From contig JAUPFV010000004.1 of the NCBI GenBank assembly GCA_036936605.1, positions 180,376,807 through 180,440,806 on the forward strand: a DNA stretch of 64,000 nucleotides. The letters run 5' to 3'. Both the position numbers and the translations under genes were made by a program. The notes below the pieces were generated by a model. That model was given only the letters and a program-made list of their open reading frames with translations, searched no databases and was not told the origin of the DNA. How positions within the stretch are numbered: position 1 is the first letter of the stretch; the number at the start of each line of letters is the position of its first letter. This DNA comes from Limnanthes douglasii subsp. nivea. Lineage: Eukaryota > Streptophyta > Magnoliopsida > Brassicales > Limnanthaceae. Shown here in pieces: positions 22,939 to 35,213 of this stretch.

Positions 22939-25928
22939 TCACAAAAAATTAAAAAAGATAGTTGATACTTTAAGACTGAGCTTTCTTAGATAGCCTACCT
23001 CACTTGGTTTCTTCTTCTTGGGGTCATCATCTTCCTCATCCGGACTCTCCCCGGTCTTCTCTTCTTCATCGGTTGTGTCATCCCAGCCACTGGAGTAGTT
23101 ATGCTTGTCACCATCAGCCATCGTATGGAAGGGGGTCTTCATACTTCACAAAACGCCATAAATCTCCCAGCGTCCTCTTCGGGAAATTCTCATGAAAGAG
23201 CAAGACCATGTCCGACTTCACTTCGGCATACTTTTCCTCCTAAGTGTCTATCACTCTGTTGGTATAAGCATCAATCCTAGCTTGGATTATTTTCTCTTGC
23301 TCCTTTAGCCAATCAGATTTTTCTTGTGCAGCCTTGGACACAGTGTCCTCGAGCGAGATCTTGTCATTAGTTAAAGTCTGAATGACCTTGTCCTTAGCCC
23401 TCACCTCCTCTTTTGAAGAAGAAAGATTTTTCTCCAAGTCAGATTTCTTTGATTGTTCTTTGATAGTTCCCTCCAAAGTGGCCAGCTTTGTGGCCAAATC
23501 CTCCTGGTTTTTCTTCAACTCCTCAATTTCCCTCTTCAATGCATCAGTATTTTGATTGGCGGTGAGGAGGTCGCTAGACAATTTCTCTTTGTCAGAATTA
23601 AGAGTATTGATGATGGCTAACTGATTTCGTACTTGCTTCTCCAAAGTAAGCACTGGCTGGATATTTCTCAATAAGGAGTGAATGATGACATCTCTTTCAC
23701 TTGAGACAGAAAAAGACCTACCATTGAATGTGACGATGTTCGAAGAGCTTGGGGGGAGGTAGGGCCCAGCGAAATCGTCTTTGAGGAGGTTTTCGAAGTA
23801 AAGACTAATCCCTTCAAGCCCGCTTATGTTGACACCATCAATGCTGATATCCCCTCCTGCACCCCCTCCGGTTTGAAAGTCACCGGGGATCTCTTCTGCA
23901 TGAGTGGGGTCAGTAGGGTCAACAGGAGGAAGAGGTTCCAGAGGCCGGAGAGACACTTCGTCACCCTTGGAGGTTTTCTTTTTCTTGGCCTCCCTATCCT
24001 TGCCTTCTGCTCCCCGTTTCCTGTCTTTCTTAGGAGCCTTTGAGGGTTTTGGAGATCCAACCACTTCTCTAGTACTTTCATGCTCCACTACTTGTAGAAG
24101 AGCAACATCAATTTGTCCTTGGTTTGGCCCCTCTAGGTTTGTTGGAACAGCATCCTCCACTTCAGTAGGATTGGCTTCAACCATACCTTGCTTGCCTTTT
24201 CTTTTCTTTCCTTTCATCTTGCTTGGGGCTTTAGCTCTACCTGGAAAATACATCTTTCCATCCTTTGCATCTGTTCTCCTGAGGATTATTTCCGGAGGGG
24301 TGGAGTGGTTAATTCCTCCCAAGATAAGTCCCTCCGGTCAGTTGTATTCCAAAGGTAGGATTTTGTTAGATTGCCTCCGGTAAAAGCGTTGTGGAAGCGG
24401 TTTCCCCACTTCTCAGCAGCCCAAGCATTTAGCTTGGAACAAGTGATCTACCCAGCCTTTAAGTAGTCATTAAAGTCCATAGGCAGCACTACCAAAAAAC
24501 AAAAGAAGAAAAGTTAGACAAACAAATTTGTTATAAGTAAAGGTGAAGATATGAGATGCGATTTTTACCATCACTTCGCCACCTGCTGGTAAGCAGGCTT
24601 GGGTTGACACCGGTTTTAATATTCCTCAAATTCTCCCAGGCGCCACTAATAAACAAGAATTGAGTCTTCCAGTTCCTTTCTGAATCAAGCAGGTCATCCA
24701 CGGCCTTGTAATCATCATCCATGTTGAAATGGTAGAAGGGGATAACGTAGTTTCTGCAAAGGCTGGCCACAGCTGCGAACTGCTCCATTGGAAGAGGGAT
24801 TCCGGAGAGCCTGGAGGCCATAATACAGGCCATGAGGGTATACCAAGCATTGGGGCTCAATTTACTTGGGCAGAGTTTGATGAGGTGAAAGTATTAGACG
24901 ATCTCTGGGTCTAGGGGAAACCTTAGCCCCCAGTTGAATAGTTTAGTGAAGAAAACCATCTCACTGAGCTTGCAATCCATCGGTGTCTCCGGATCCACCG
25001 GTATCCTCATTTTGACATTCTCTGGGATCCCCCATTTTGTTCGCATCCGACCCACTTCGGCTGTATGAATGAAAGCCTAATTAAGTTTCTGCAAAGCTAG
25101 CAGGTATTTGACACTTACCTTGTGGAAGAAAGGTCCCACTTTTCCCACAAGGCTCTCCGGAAAATCTGGATGTTTTAAACATAGATTCTCATTGCTTTGT
25201 CCTTCTTGGCAGCAGCAGTCTCACTTGTTTTCCCGGAGACGTCGGACTCAAAAAGGGCTTCTTCAATGGTATCCTCCATCACTTCTTCCATTATTATGGA
25301 AGGATTATCAATTGTTTTTGGGTGAGAGGAACTGATGGTTGGCTCAGTAGGCCCACCGGATGGTTGGGCATTACAATCTTCTTGTGGTCTAGACTCCGGC
25401 TGGGGCTCGGATCCGGAGGTCTCTTTCTGGAGACTTGAACTAGTTGCCTCAGGACCGGACAGTTTGTCCTTGTGAATTTTAATGGGTACTTCTGACCCTG
25501 TATTTTTATTTTTAGCCCCAGACTTGGAAGGCATAGTTTTTGGAGCCTGCCCTTTCACCAAACGACCTCTTCGCCGGTCTACTAGCTTCTCTGGGGAGGT
25601 GTCAGCGTCCGATCCCATGGAAATGAATGGGGGAAGGTCTCTTAAAGCTTGTAACTACCTCCTCTGGTTCAACAACAAGCTCTGATTCCTGGACCGATGA
25701 GCCCGAAACGATTGGTGAAAGGTTGGGCTGGAATAACCTCCTGGGTTTAGCACTCTTAGCTGAAGAGGAACCCCGGTCAGGCTCTGGACTTGGTGTTTCC
25801 GATTTCTTAATAGGAGAAACAGGGAGGCCTGCAACAATGCACCTTTCTCGTTCGACCTTTTGAGCTTTTTCTAACTCTGACAAGTTGAGCCACCCACCTT
25901 TTACTAAGGCGTTTGTTGCTGTGAACAT
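22939..25928 (-). pseudogene. Tat 1 antisense gene (coiled-coil protein, one intron)
   Basis: Read on the minus strand, it starts at ATG 25928 (MFTATNALVKGGWLNLSELE). Parts that follow are a Ser/Pro-rich linker (25840-25180), a conserved globular region (about 25160-24570, with VKYLLALQK, SPNAWYTLMA, MEQFAAVASLCRN and FLFISGAW), and an intron at 24568-24489. Next come a NAWAAEKWG region, a basic Lys/Arg-rich stretch, a long coiled coil (about 23650-23240) and an acidic tail with ADGDKHNYSSG ending at 22939. Breaks are a frame change near 25610, one stop near 25092, one near 24899, one just after the intron and one at 23242-23240. Tat elements are known to carry such a 3' antisense gene, and its function is unknown. 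The MFTATN start and acidic end recur in the other copies. Confidence 0.7.
24489..24568 (-). other. Phase-1 intron of the Tat 1 antisense gene
   Basis: On the minus strand the sequence reads GATG, then GTAAAAAT..., ending in a T-rich tract and TTGGTAG before TGCTGCC. Removal joins RWRSD to VLPMDF in frame. It lies at the same place and phase as the 67-bp intron of the Tat 2 copy. Confidence 0.75.
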
Positions 25929-26353
25929 AAACTCACACCAAAAGAAGGGTTTTTTGAGAGGTGAAAGCTTTGAAATTTAACAAGAGTAAAGATAATGAAG
26001 ATGGTAAAACAGTGAAAAGTGGACTAATTTATAGTAAAGGAACAAAAGATGCTTCGATACCTAGGAGAATACGAAAGGATAGATGTAATGATTAATGACG
26101 GCGCTGATGTCACCCACATTAATTGAAGAGGTTGCTTTTTGGAATAAGTGGGAGCGCTGTTCTAGGAGAAAAATGGCCGGTGTGGCGAATCAGAGAAGGA
26201 CACGTGTCCCACGGTCTTTGGAAAAACCGTTTAGCTTCTAAGAGTTTTATCAGTCCATGTAAAGTTGTTACACAAATTAAAATCTGTTCGGACATAATTA
26301 CAAGTGCAAATGAACTATTTTTTAGGTCTAGCAAAAGGCCTTCGAACACAACC

Positions 26354-26368
26354 TAAAAAAGGGGCTAC
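26354..26368 (+). promoter_or_regulatory. Polypurine tract of Tat 1
   Basis: TAAAAAAGGGGCTAC directly precedes the TG of the 3' LTR. It is the expected primer for plus-strand DNA synthesis. Confidence 0.75.
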
Positions 26369-26744
26369 TGATGAGTCCGGATTTTATCACCACTCATTAT
26401 GGGGACCAGACGGGGGCAATTTGGACAAGATACACCCACTGAACCATCCGAACTGAACTAATGTATTAAAAACTTAATCACTTCATGACTAAGTTATTAC
26501 CTACCTGCTTAGAAACTAATGGATCTTTAATGGGTCTTTGAACTCGACCCGAATTCATAATCATGACCCGAAAGCCCATGTGGCCCAAGATTAAGGGTAT
26601 AAATACCAAACCACTTTCATTTAATGAGGGTAATGAACATTAAATACAACCAGACAGCTCAAATCTCTCACTAAACATTAAATACCATTGAAATACCTCA
26701 AAACTTTAGACAAAATTACCCTCAGTTGAAATTAATCCACACCA
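26369..26744 (+). repeat. 3' LTR of Tat 1 (376 bp)
   Basis: It begins TGATGAGTCCGG and ends ATTAATCCACACCA. A TATAAATACC box lies near 26600. It shares the GACCC..GCCCA.G landmarks, the TATA region followed by TTTCATTT, and the AATCCACACCA end with the Tat 2 LTRs, so the two are related families. Confidence 0.75.
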
Positions 26745-26777
26745 GATATGATTGTCGTATCCTATTCTGATGCGATC

Positions 26778-26825
26778 ATGAGATTTTTTTAAAAATGCAA
26801 TCAAGTGATAAAATATCAATAAAAA
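26778..26825 (-). repeat. Inverted-repeat arm 2 (partner at 21331-21377)
   Basis: The reverse complement matches arm 1. It lies just outside the 3' LTR of Tat 1 and just upstream of the second LTR-like fragment, while arm 1 lies just upstream of the first. Confidence 0.75.
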
Positions 26826-26899
26826 CAAGTTTTAAGTCAAATATTTATCTGTGCCAACTCCATCCTCAAACTATTATTGTAAGAAACGAGTTTAGTTGA

Positions 26900-27140
26900 T
26901 CATTTATTCAGTTTTATTTTAGGATAAAATCAATTCAGAGTTACATTTATCAAAGGCTTCCCATCACTTTTATGGCGTATATTGATACATCATGTATCTA
27001 TTATCATATTTTATATGATTTTGTTTGTGAGTATTCTTCGAACAACAACGAGTCAAACCAACACTCGATCTACTACCACACATATCATTTGAGTCTGTTC
27101 AAGTTGTGAGTGTTCTCCGAATATAAAATCTAAAGATAAA
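26900..27140 (+). repeat. LTR-like fragment, copy 2 (probably Ty1/copia)
   Basis: It is a direct-orientation relative of 21390-21650. A degenerate TGGTATAAGATC at about 27256 may be a decayed primer site, so this copy may also be a 5' LTR rather than the 3' partner. Confidence 0.55.
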
Positions 27141-30100
27141 CTGCTTTCGTGCCTTCATTAACTCTATTTTTTATTTGAAAGTTTTGTAGGTTACGCCCAC
27201 GATAGATATACCGATCGATGAAGTGTGGCAGAGTTTTACGTGAAATATTATATGATCTCTTCGTTTGGTATAAGATCTTTTAGAGAGAGACGCTAAAAGA
27301 CTGCTATAACAATGAAATAATAATATTTTGTGAACATATTAGATTTTCAAATTTTTCTACCATAATACACAGTTTTTGCAATATCTTCCGGTTAGCGGGA
27401 TGTGTCTGAGCCAAATATTGTCGAACAATTAGAGATTTATGGTTGTAACAATAATTATCTCAAATTATGCAAAGATCCTATTTTCTATAAACCAACTTTT
27501 ATTAGTGGTCAATGATGATGTGGTTCCCGATGATGAAAACTAATAATTCCTTGGTCGAAAAGGCAAACATGTGCTGTTTGTTTATATGACCAACGATTGA
27601 GGATGTAAGGATCTTGGCATACCTGCCATCGTTCTCAGAAATACATGTCGTCACAAAGCAAAAGCTTGCACGGCTAAATGTAGTTTCTCTAGTGAACTTA
27701 TGAAAGTCCTATCACTCGTTGCTTATCCCAAATCAGTGTCAAGGCATTAGGTCTTGGACTTGAATTTTTTTTCACTATGGTTGATCAACCATGTATCAAT
27801 GCCAAAACAGTCATCAGTAGTAATACACATTAGGAAAAAATGTGCTTCGGCGTCCTTAAAACCCATATAGGGAATTTTTAAGAGAAAATATAACAAATAA
27901 TATCCCAAGTAGTAGTTTTATTAATCACAGAATACAATATTGTTTTTACATAATTGTTCACATATGTATAATGTTTACATGGTGATTTTATTTTCCCACT
28001 AATTACATAATTCCCTTAATCTCGTACGTGGACCATAATTTATAGTAATGACCCTATAATTTAGGCCTTATGGTCATTAAATCGTTTCTGGTCAGCAATC
28101 CTTTAAGTGAAGTTAATTTCACTTATGATTTCTTTAGTAATATAAATAAATGATTAGGTTTGTCATGCAATGGTAACTATGTGTTCTTCCTTAACGTGCC
28201 TCGTTTTTTCTCATTGTTCCTTTTTGTCCGACCTCTGCTCGAATAGGCGTCTGCTTGATTGTTTTTCATAAGACAACATCAATGTCCTTTGGTCGCGCTT
28301 TGGTACGAGTACTAGTGCTGAAATTTCCTTATGGGCTGCCAACTATTAGGAAATCGATGCCCCTCAGTTTGACCTCGGCCACTGGATATCGAGTGTCGTG
28401 TTGATGTATTGCTTATAAATTGTCTCGGTTTCTCATAAAAAAACCCTCGGTTTGATCTTATTCACGTCTCAATATTAATTCCATATACTTGGACTCTGCT
28501 TGATCTATTAGCTGATGAAGGCGTCCTCATCAGGGATCTTACTTTGTGAAGGAAACATTGTGGCCAAATTTATGCCCATCAAGGAAAAAAGAAAAAAAAA
28601 CCTGAGGTTGAGGAACCCAAAGCTCCCATGAAGGCCTATATAATGGAAAACTGTATGCCAGATATTGCTACATAATGAATGAGGCATAGTAAAGCTGATT
28701 GCTGGCACTGGCTAGGTATTTTCGACAAACGGTTCTTCTAAGGCGACACCAACAGAATAATGGCCATGAAGTGGTCAAGACTTTTCATAGGTAGTGACCC
28801 TAGATGAACAAGTGATGTTGTGGTTGTAAGGGCGACCATTGCGACTCTTCTGAGCGTAAATAATTGGGGAAGGAAAAATTAGTTATGAGCTTTCTTCACA
28901 TGTCATTGTGAGGAAATAATATAAATAGGGACGTCCATTTATAAAAAAACGTTGATCCCTGTTAGAGTGGGTGAAATAGTATCTCATATGTTGTCCTCGC
29001 TACATCAACAAGAGATGGGATACACCTCTGTTAGACCTAATGATCTGACAAGTCTATCTTAGAATCGAGGTAAATATATTCCACATATGGGCATCCTATA
29101 ACCTTGAATATATTTATGTTGATTAAGGCCTATTTAACTATAGGACATCTGAAATGTATTTGACATGTTGGCGAGTACTCATGTGAATGATGATATATTA
29201 TTGTTTCATCTTCAAGAGATTCTATAGAGGTTAGTTTAACCTATTGCAGTCAGATCTCGATGGATGTCCATCCTACTTAAAAAGTAAAAATATTGGATGA
29301 TAAGCAGGCTTGCTTGCAGTGGAAATTATTTTCCTCAACGAGGGAAGGTATCCAGCTTGCGTTCATATATGCAATCCATCAAATAACGTTAACAATGGAC
29401 TTGGGTATTTTCTGAGAATACATCCCTCGCAGTTGATGAATCAAAGGTGTCGATGGGTCCCCAAAATATTTTGTTTCATGATAACCCTTACTGGTGTGAG
29501 AAGTTAGTCGAGATGACAAAACCCAAAAACTCTCGTGGTGCGCCCTCTACTTCAACCAAAAATAACGATGATATATAAGAAGCATTGTTTCCTCATCATT
29601 CAGTTAAGCCATAGAGCCGATCATATTTTGGATTATTTGTCTTGTGTTAAATATTTCATTAAGAGAGTGTTTTTCCTACTCACAATGCATTTGTTTTATA
29701 TTGTTTCTTTCTTTAAGAGTATGTTCCTCCTTCTCATGATGTATGTATATTGCCGCGTTTGGCTTCATTATGTTGTAAATTAAAATGGAATTATCTAGTT
29801 TTAAGAAATATTTTGTTTATCGTGATTCAAGTATATATATATATATTATGTTAGTTATGGGATCGGTGCACCTTTTGTATAAGTGATATCACATTTTTTA
29901 ATTTACCAAGGTTTGCATGCTAGTTATATGAATATGTACGCATATTTTTGCTTCATGTTTGAAGACAAGTATTATATTTTAGGACAATTGTGGGGTTAGT
30001 TCACACCATTTTGCATACATAATTCTTCTAATAATTTTGCCAAGAATATACCGTTGAATGTATTTTGAATACATGCTATGTGCTTATTCGGTACAATAAG

Positions 30101-30365
30101 ACTTTTAGCTCAGACACTTGTCTGATAGGCTTGGTTTACCACCCTCAGTCGTCTACATATAAATATCAATAATGTTGTATGCAAACTAAAAAAATGAAGC
30201 AGAATATCGATTGGGTGGTGTTTACGAGTTTTCATATAACGGGATATAATGATGCACCTCCTCTAAGGTGATCAGACCAATATGTAAAATTCGGTGCTCG
30301 GTTTTAAAACATAGCCACTAAGGTCATGCATTTTGGTATATATACCCATTATTTATGCAAAAAGA
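27141..30365. other. Largely non-coding stretch inside the nest
   Basis: There is no clear gene. Two short coding-like traces stand out on the plus strand: a Lys/Glu/Pro-rich run at about 28504-28676, and a run at about 29405-29570 with PHNILF-like and Ser/Thr-rich sequence. Neither matches a family I recognise. An (AT)n run lies at about 29832-29846. Confidence 0.35.
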
Positions 30366-30369
30366 TACT

Positions 30370-30545
30370 TGTACTCAAATGATTCACGTTCGATGTTGAG
30401 GAAATAGGTCCCATTAAAGCGCGACTGGTGTTCAGACTCATTCGTTAGACAACATGGTGCTCGTACTCGAATGATGCACGTTTGTTACGTGAGTACTTGA
30501 TCCCATTAAGGCATAAAATATACTCAGATATTGAAGTCATACAAT
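30370..30545. repeat. Degenerate tandem repeat, about 90-100-bp unit
   Basis: TGTACTCAAATGATTCACGTT (about 30371) and CGTACTCGAATGATGCACGTT (about 30464) head two related segments. Each is followed by a GA.G..TA or GTGAGTA region and then TCCCATTAA (30409 and 30501). It lies beyond the integrase end of the minus-strand Tat remnant, in the position of a Tat 3' UTR repeat. Confidence 0.55.
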
Positions 30546-30939
30546 ATAGTACTCGAGTGTAGCAGCCGAAATGCATAATGGATATCAGATGCATTTATCT
30601 ATGTGATACTTGATGTGGTACTATGACACTCGGGTCATCTAGCACAAGTTAATGTTATGGCTCCAATTCGTTGTTCAATTAATCATTATCTGATATGAAT
30701 ATCAATAATATCCATAATAATATTTCATCAAACTTTATTAACAATAGGGTGCCTAATTATAATCTACTCATGTTACTGATGTAGAAATAACAAACCAACG
30801 TTATAAAACACACAATGATAACCTAAACTAAAAAAATTACAAATTTTACAAAAGACTTATTGTAAATAGGTTAAAAAGGTCATATAGCAACAAATACCCT
30901 TATGTAAATGTATAGTTTCAAATATTCTATATTCACGCG

Positions 30940-32770
30940 TAGAGGAGAGGATATCCCCCATGTCGACCAATGTGTAAGTATAAGGCTTCATCTTAGCTGT
31001 TATAGTATAAAGTCCCCTTAATGAGGCTTCTATCTTTCATGTAAAGGAAAACTTTACGGGTACTCTATCACCCGTTTGAAAATCACGAAAATACATTTTA
31101 AAATCATACATGTTGTGTAACACGATTTAATAGTGCTCTATCTAGAGGTGTGTTTTGATCCGTTTTTCCTTAATAAGTTTTAACTTAATATTTTAGTTGT
31201 TCCATTGGCACGTTAATTATATTCACTTATACAAAAGAAAGACACAAGGACCTCAAGTGGTACCAAAATTTATCGTTCTTTGGAATTAAGATCATACATG
31301 CAAACCCTATAGCTGTAAAAACTGTGCATCTAGAGGAATTATATGAATTTATAAAGGTGGATTTTCACCAGCGACTCGACTTATGAAAAATAATCAATTG
31401 CGACGAAGAGGAAATATTATCCTCTCAGGTGACTTTGGTAGGACCCTTCAATACATTTATCATATATCTGTCAAAATGAACCACTTTAGAGCTTGTCTAC
31501 ATCGCTACTTTGAAAGTATACATGGATTCTATAATCGCTAATATTTTCCATAACATCGTTTGAGTGTTGCAACATCTTCATGGATCATAGACCAATAGTA
31601 GCCATATAACAATATTTTATCGTGGATGATTATATACCCGTGGTTAGAACCTCGATCTTCTTCATGGATCTCTTCGAGTATGAAATCAGATTCATCCAAA
31701 CCTAAAAATTAAAAAAGATGACATGAGAGGCCTTGGTAGTAGAGAATGTTGTCAAGTAAATGGTAACGAGCGGATTGCATTTCGGATATTTTGGCTTCAG
31801 CTTGATATATCGATAACTTCCCTTGCTCATGGAAGCCTGAATTTTTATTCACCGATTATTTTGATTGCCGATGATCATGACCTTAGATGTTATTTCGAAA
31901 TTCTCAACTCTTTTTATCTTTTAGATAGTCGATAAATCCTAGGTAATGACCTAAAGTCATGGCTTAGTGTTTGTCCCAAAAAAGTGATTTACTACCAATT
32001 GAGACTCAGTAAGAAAAATATATCGTTGTTCCACACATATTTGGGCGAGCTTAAGACATGAAATCCAAGTCTGATGGAAGGATGCAGATAATCTCTTATA
32101 AAAGAAATAATCTGTGTACCAACATCAGCACCTTTGCTTATCGAGTCCTCATCCGTACAGACTATCCCTACTGGTTCGTGACTAGATTTTGAGGGGGCAT
32201 GCCATTTGATTCAGAATTCAAGGAGAGAAGCAACTATGACATGGGCTTTGATAATTATTCACGTGTGTCGAACCTTATATAAAAAAGTAACAACTCCATT
32301 GAACACTTTGTTAGGCTGCCCGAGATGTCAGGTGTTAAGATGTTCATACCACAATGGTATGGCATTGAAATTCCGATTTTATTTTTTTAACTGTCACTAC
32401 TTAAGTTAGGTCGCGTTTCTCCAATTATAAAAATAACAAGTAATGATTTACTGATATAATAGGTAGCTCAACATATTATCGCTTCCTCATTTACCAAAAA
32501 TCATTTACGAAATAGTCAAAGACTACTAGATAAATATAAAAAGTGTTACTTGGGCTTGCGCGCATGAGGACTACGAGGGAAGCCATGTGCTCTTTGAGGA
32601 TATAGAATGCCTCGTCGCATTCATGTATCCAATTGAATTGTCAAACGACTTTGAGTACTATGAAAAATGTGGTGTACTTGTCAAGGGATCGGGAAATGAA
32701 CCAATTAAGGGCAACCAACTTGTTGGTGCGCATTTATATTTCCTTGATGAAGCCCAAACAAATTCACTTC
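30940..32770 (-). pseudogene. Minus-strand Tat-like pol remnant (RT end, RNase H, integrase)
   Basis: Read from high to low coordinates. The RT thumb/connection (about 32740-32530) reads LNWFISRSLDKYTTFF...ECDEAFYILKEHMAS. A poorly kept RNase H region follows, then integrase N-terminus with GYYWSMIHEDVATLKRC (about 31610-31560), an FLFVAIDYFS core segment near 31410, and the C-terminal DNA-binding part ITAKMKPYTYTLVDMGD near 31000. Frames shift repeatedly. It runs opposite to the surrounding old Tat element, so it is a separate insertion. Confidence 0.65.
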
Positions 32771-33162
32771 TTCGATTCATTTTTTTTCTAACCTTTTTTT
32801 CAGTGAAGATTTATTTTTTCTTAACAGATCCTTTAAGAATTGGGCACACTTGTCGAAGGTTTCCGAATATTTTTAACAGATCCCAAAAAAATCACTTCTT
32901 TGATTTATTTTTTTGCTTATGGATTATTTTTATATTTAAGCAAGTAGCATGAAAATTTATGGATAAGACTAATTGAGTTTGAGATTGATTTCTCGAAGGT
33001 TTCTGAATGTGTATTCACTCTAAAATGTCTCCCAATCCTAACTTAAGCTTTAGTATGAAACATCTAACTTTAGAAACTTCGAATAGCTTGATTTTATTTC
33101 AGAAGGCTCTTTATAAGGTCATCCCTCGTGAAACTTGCAAAGACTAGGGGGTTGCTGATAAA

Positions 33163-33432
33163 GTAGTTATTGGTCATTTGTAACCCAACTTTGGACTATA
33201 AAATGAAGTCATTCACTCATTATGTAAAGCAAGCCCAATAGTTATTATATATATTTATAGGCTTAACGAGCCACAAATCTCATAAACGTCACTATAAATA
33301 TAACATATCACACTCATCGAAATGGATGAACAATCTTTGGAGCTTTGCACTACTCTTTCTAGATTTTCTTTATTCGTAAACTTTCTCTTTTTAAACTTTA
33401 TGGTTTTCAAGTCCGAATAGATCTAGACCTCA
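33163..33432 (+). repeat. 3' LTR-like copy of the old Tat element
   Basis: It is preceded by the purine-rich GACTAGGGGGTTGC, starts TGATAAAGTAG and ends near GACCTCA. It aligns with the segment ending at 15487. The presence of a polypurine tract supports a 3' LTR. Confidence 0.5.
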
Positions 33433-35210
33433 TAAAAAACGAAGGAGGTAAACTTTTTATCTAAAATATTTACTAGTAGATTACTTATTTGAAATAAATT
33501 TAAGATTTATATAATAATTCTAACAAGTACAAATTTTATAATTTTAGTTGTATATTTCCCTTTCTATTATTTACGTTTTCTAGTAAAATACTTTTTGTTT
33601 ACCCTTAAAATGCATAAATTGAAGAATAGTTAATACATCATTTTTCAACAAAAAAAATCCACATACGGACTAATAATATTAGATAAGTATATTGGATAAG
33701 TTTCTATGATTATCATTCCTTAAACTTACTAAATCTTCTCGGGGATGGCTACAACTCGTTGATAGTTTTTTCTTTGTCTCTTTTCAGCGTTCGCGTTCCA
33801 AGACGTCGTTTAAAATTTTTCATAGGGTCGTGATTATACATATATAACTGGTATAGTCAAATAATCCAATTTCAACTGTAACGGGATAAACTCAAAGTTT
33901 AAAAAGACAATCTCCCACTTATTTTCATTTTACATTAGATTGTTTCCTATGCATTATGAATTTCTTGCAAACAAACATTAATTTTGGAGCTTTCAGAGTC
34001 TTTATATCACGATAAAAAAATTGAGATATCATATATCTCATTTTTATCCATAGCTTTTGTCCATTATCCAATTTAAGGTTTAGTATAATACTTGAAGATA
34101 TTGAATATATGTAAAACATTTTCATAAATAATTGTTTTAAGTCTCTATAAAATTTAACAACGAGAAAATAAATTAAATCATATATTAAAAGAAATGTGAA
34201 ATATAAATCAAATTAAATTAAATATTATTGTCGGCAGACAATGTCGACATTCATTGACAACAAATGACAATTAATGTTGACACGTGACGTTGATACTAAT
34301 TGATATGTATAGATGTTGTAATGTTTGATCGATTTTAATCAATACAAATGTCAACCAAAGTTGATTTGTATACCAATATCCTTTATATGCGTATAAATTC
34401 CTAAAAATAAATAAATATATGCGTTTAAATTTCTAAAGAAAAATAAGTATTTTTCTCAACATTTCCAAATATCATAAATATCGGGTTTGTGAATTTTCTT
34501 TTGTTAAATTTTAGCTTTAAACTTCGTAAAATATATACATTTGTTTTGTGATTTTAGTATTCAGTTTTAGAGTTAAATTTTTTAAAAAAATTATGATTTT
34601 GTGGTTTATGTTTTTTTTTAAGTTTTAAGATATTTGAAATTTTGTATATTTAGTTCCAATATATAAAATATGTTTTTGGATTATGGACTGTTTGATTAAA
34701 TGTATTAAAATGAAATATTTGGAATAAAAATAAAATATAATTAATAAACTAGAAAATGGATTCTAAGGGATTAGCAAAATGAAAAGGGGAAATTGGATTT
34801 GTAATTAAATTTGGTATATTGACAGAGCAAGATTAGGGTGGTTAATGGTTATCCTATCTTATGTTGTCTTGCGAGAGAAGAAAGGATGATGTACTTAGTG
34901 ACATATTGAAGAGTGAGACGGGCAGAGAAAGAGAGTGACTTTTTCTATACTAAATCCTCTCTCTCCTAAAGAAAGGAGGACTTGACCCAACAAACCTGTA
35001 AGACCAAACTGGGGAGTCAGCGTACCAATTTTCTCCCTTCATTCTAGAGACTCGCTTTCTTGGTTCTCCAAATCACTACACCCATGACCCAACCCAACTC
35101 TCTATCCTTCCATGCAATTTTATGATTATTATGAATAATTTATTATTATTATTATTATTGATGTCTAGTTCGTAGGCTATACAAATATAAGTGATTTTCT
35201 ACGATTTTTA
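33433..35210. other. Non-coding AT-rich stretch
   Basis: No gene is seen. A TTGAC-rich, partly palindromic segment lies near 34230-34275. A more GC-balanced, purine-rich stretch lies at 34740-35110 (TCTCTCTCC, GACTCGC), which could be low-copy DNA. A TTA trinucleotide run lies at 35139-35160. Confidence 0.35.
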
Positions 35211-35213
35211 GTA

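Larger units (their letters stand above)
22083..26744 (+). mobile_element. Tat element 1, 5'-truncated, with antisense gene and 3' LTR
   Basis: It contains the last part of integrase, the conserved post-integrase block, an antisense coiled-coil gene, a polypurine tract and a 3' LTR, in the arrangement of Tat-group Ty3/gypsy elements. The 5' LTR, gag, protease, RT and most of integrase are absent. The left edge abuts copia-like gag. The right LTR ends in CA before GATATG. Its antisense gene is the best preserved of the three in the window. Confidence 0.8.
15205..33432 (+). mobile_element. Old Tat-like Ty3/gypsy element, split by nested insertions (inferred)
   Basis: Two diverged LTR-like segments in the same orientation (about 15205-15487 and 33163-33432) flank plus-strand gag-pol remnants at 15.5-19.5 kb. 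The right copy is preceded by a purine-rich tract and begins TGATAAAG, as expected for a 3' LTR. The intervening 19.5-33.1 kb holds other elements: copia-like LTR pieces, a second Tat element and a minus-strand Tat remnant. The reading as one interrupted element is inference. The two LTR copies could instead belong to separate insertions of one family. Confidence 0.4.

Noticed and set aside
23904..24383. 159-codon plus-strand open frame
   Set aside because: It is the complement of the Lys/Arg-rich coding stretch of the Tat 1 antisense gene; Ser/Leu/Phe-rich low complexity results from that.
25090..25135. A second intron in the Tat 1 antisense gene (GTAAGT donor on the minus strand near 25118)
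   Set aside because: The coding sense continues straight through (HKVSVKYLLALQK) and matches Tat 2, where no donor exists, so GTAAGT here is coding sequence.
31723..31935. 70-codon plus-strand frame
   Set aside because: It lies across the minus-strand Tat remnant and lacks any motif; likely a chance frame.
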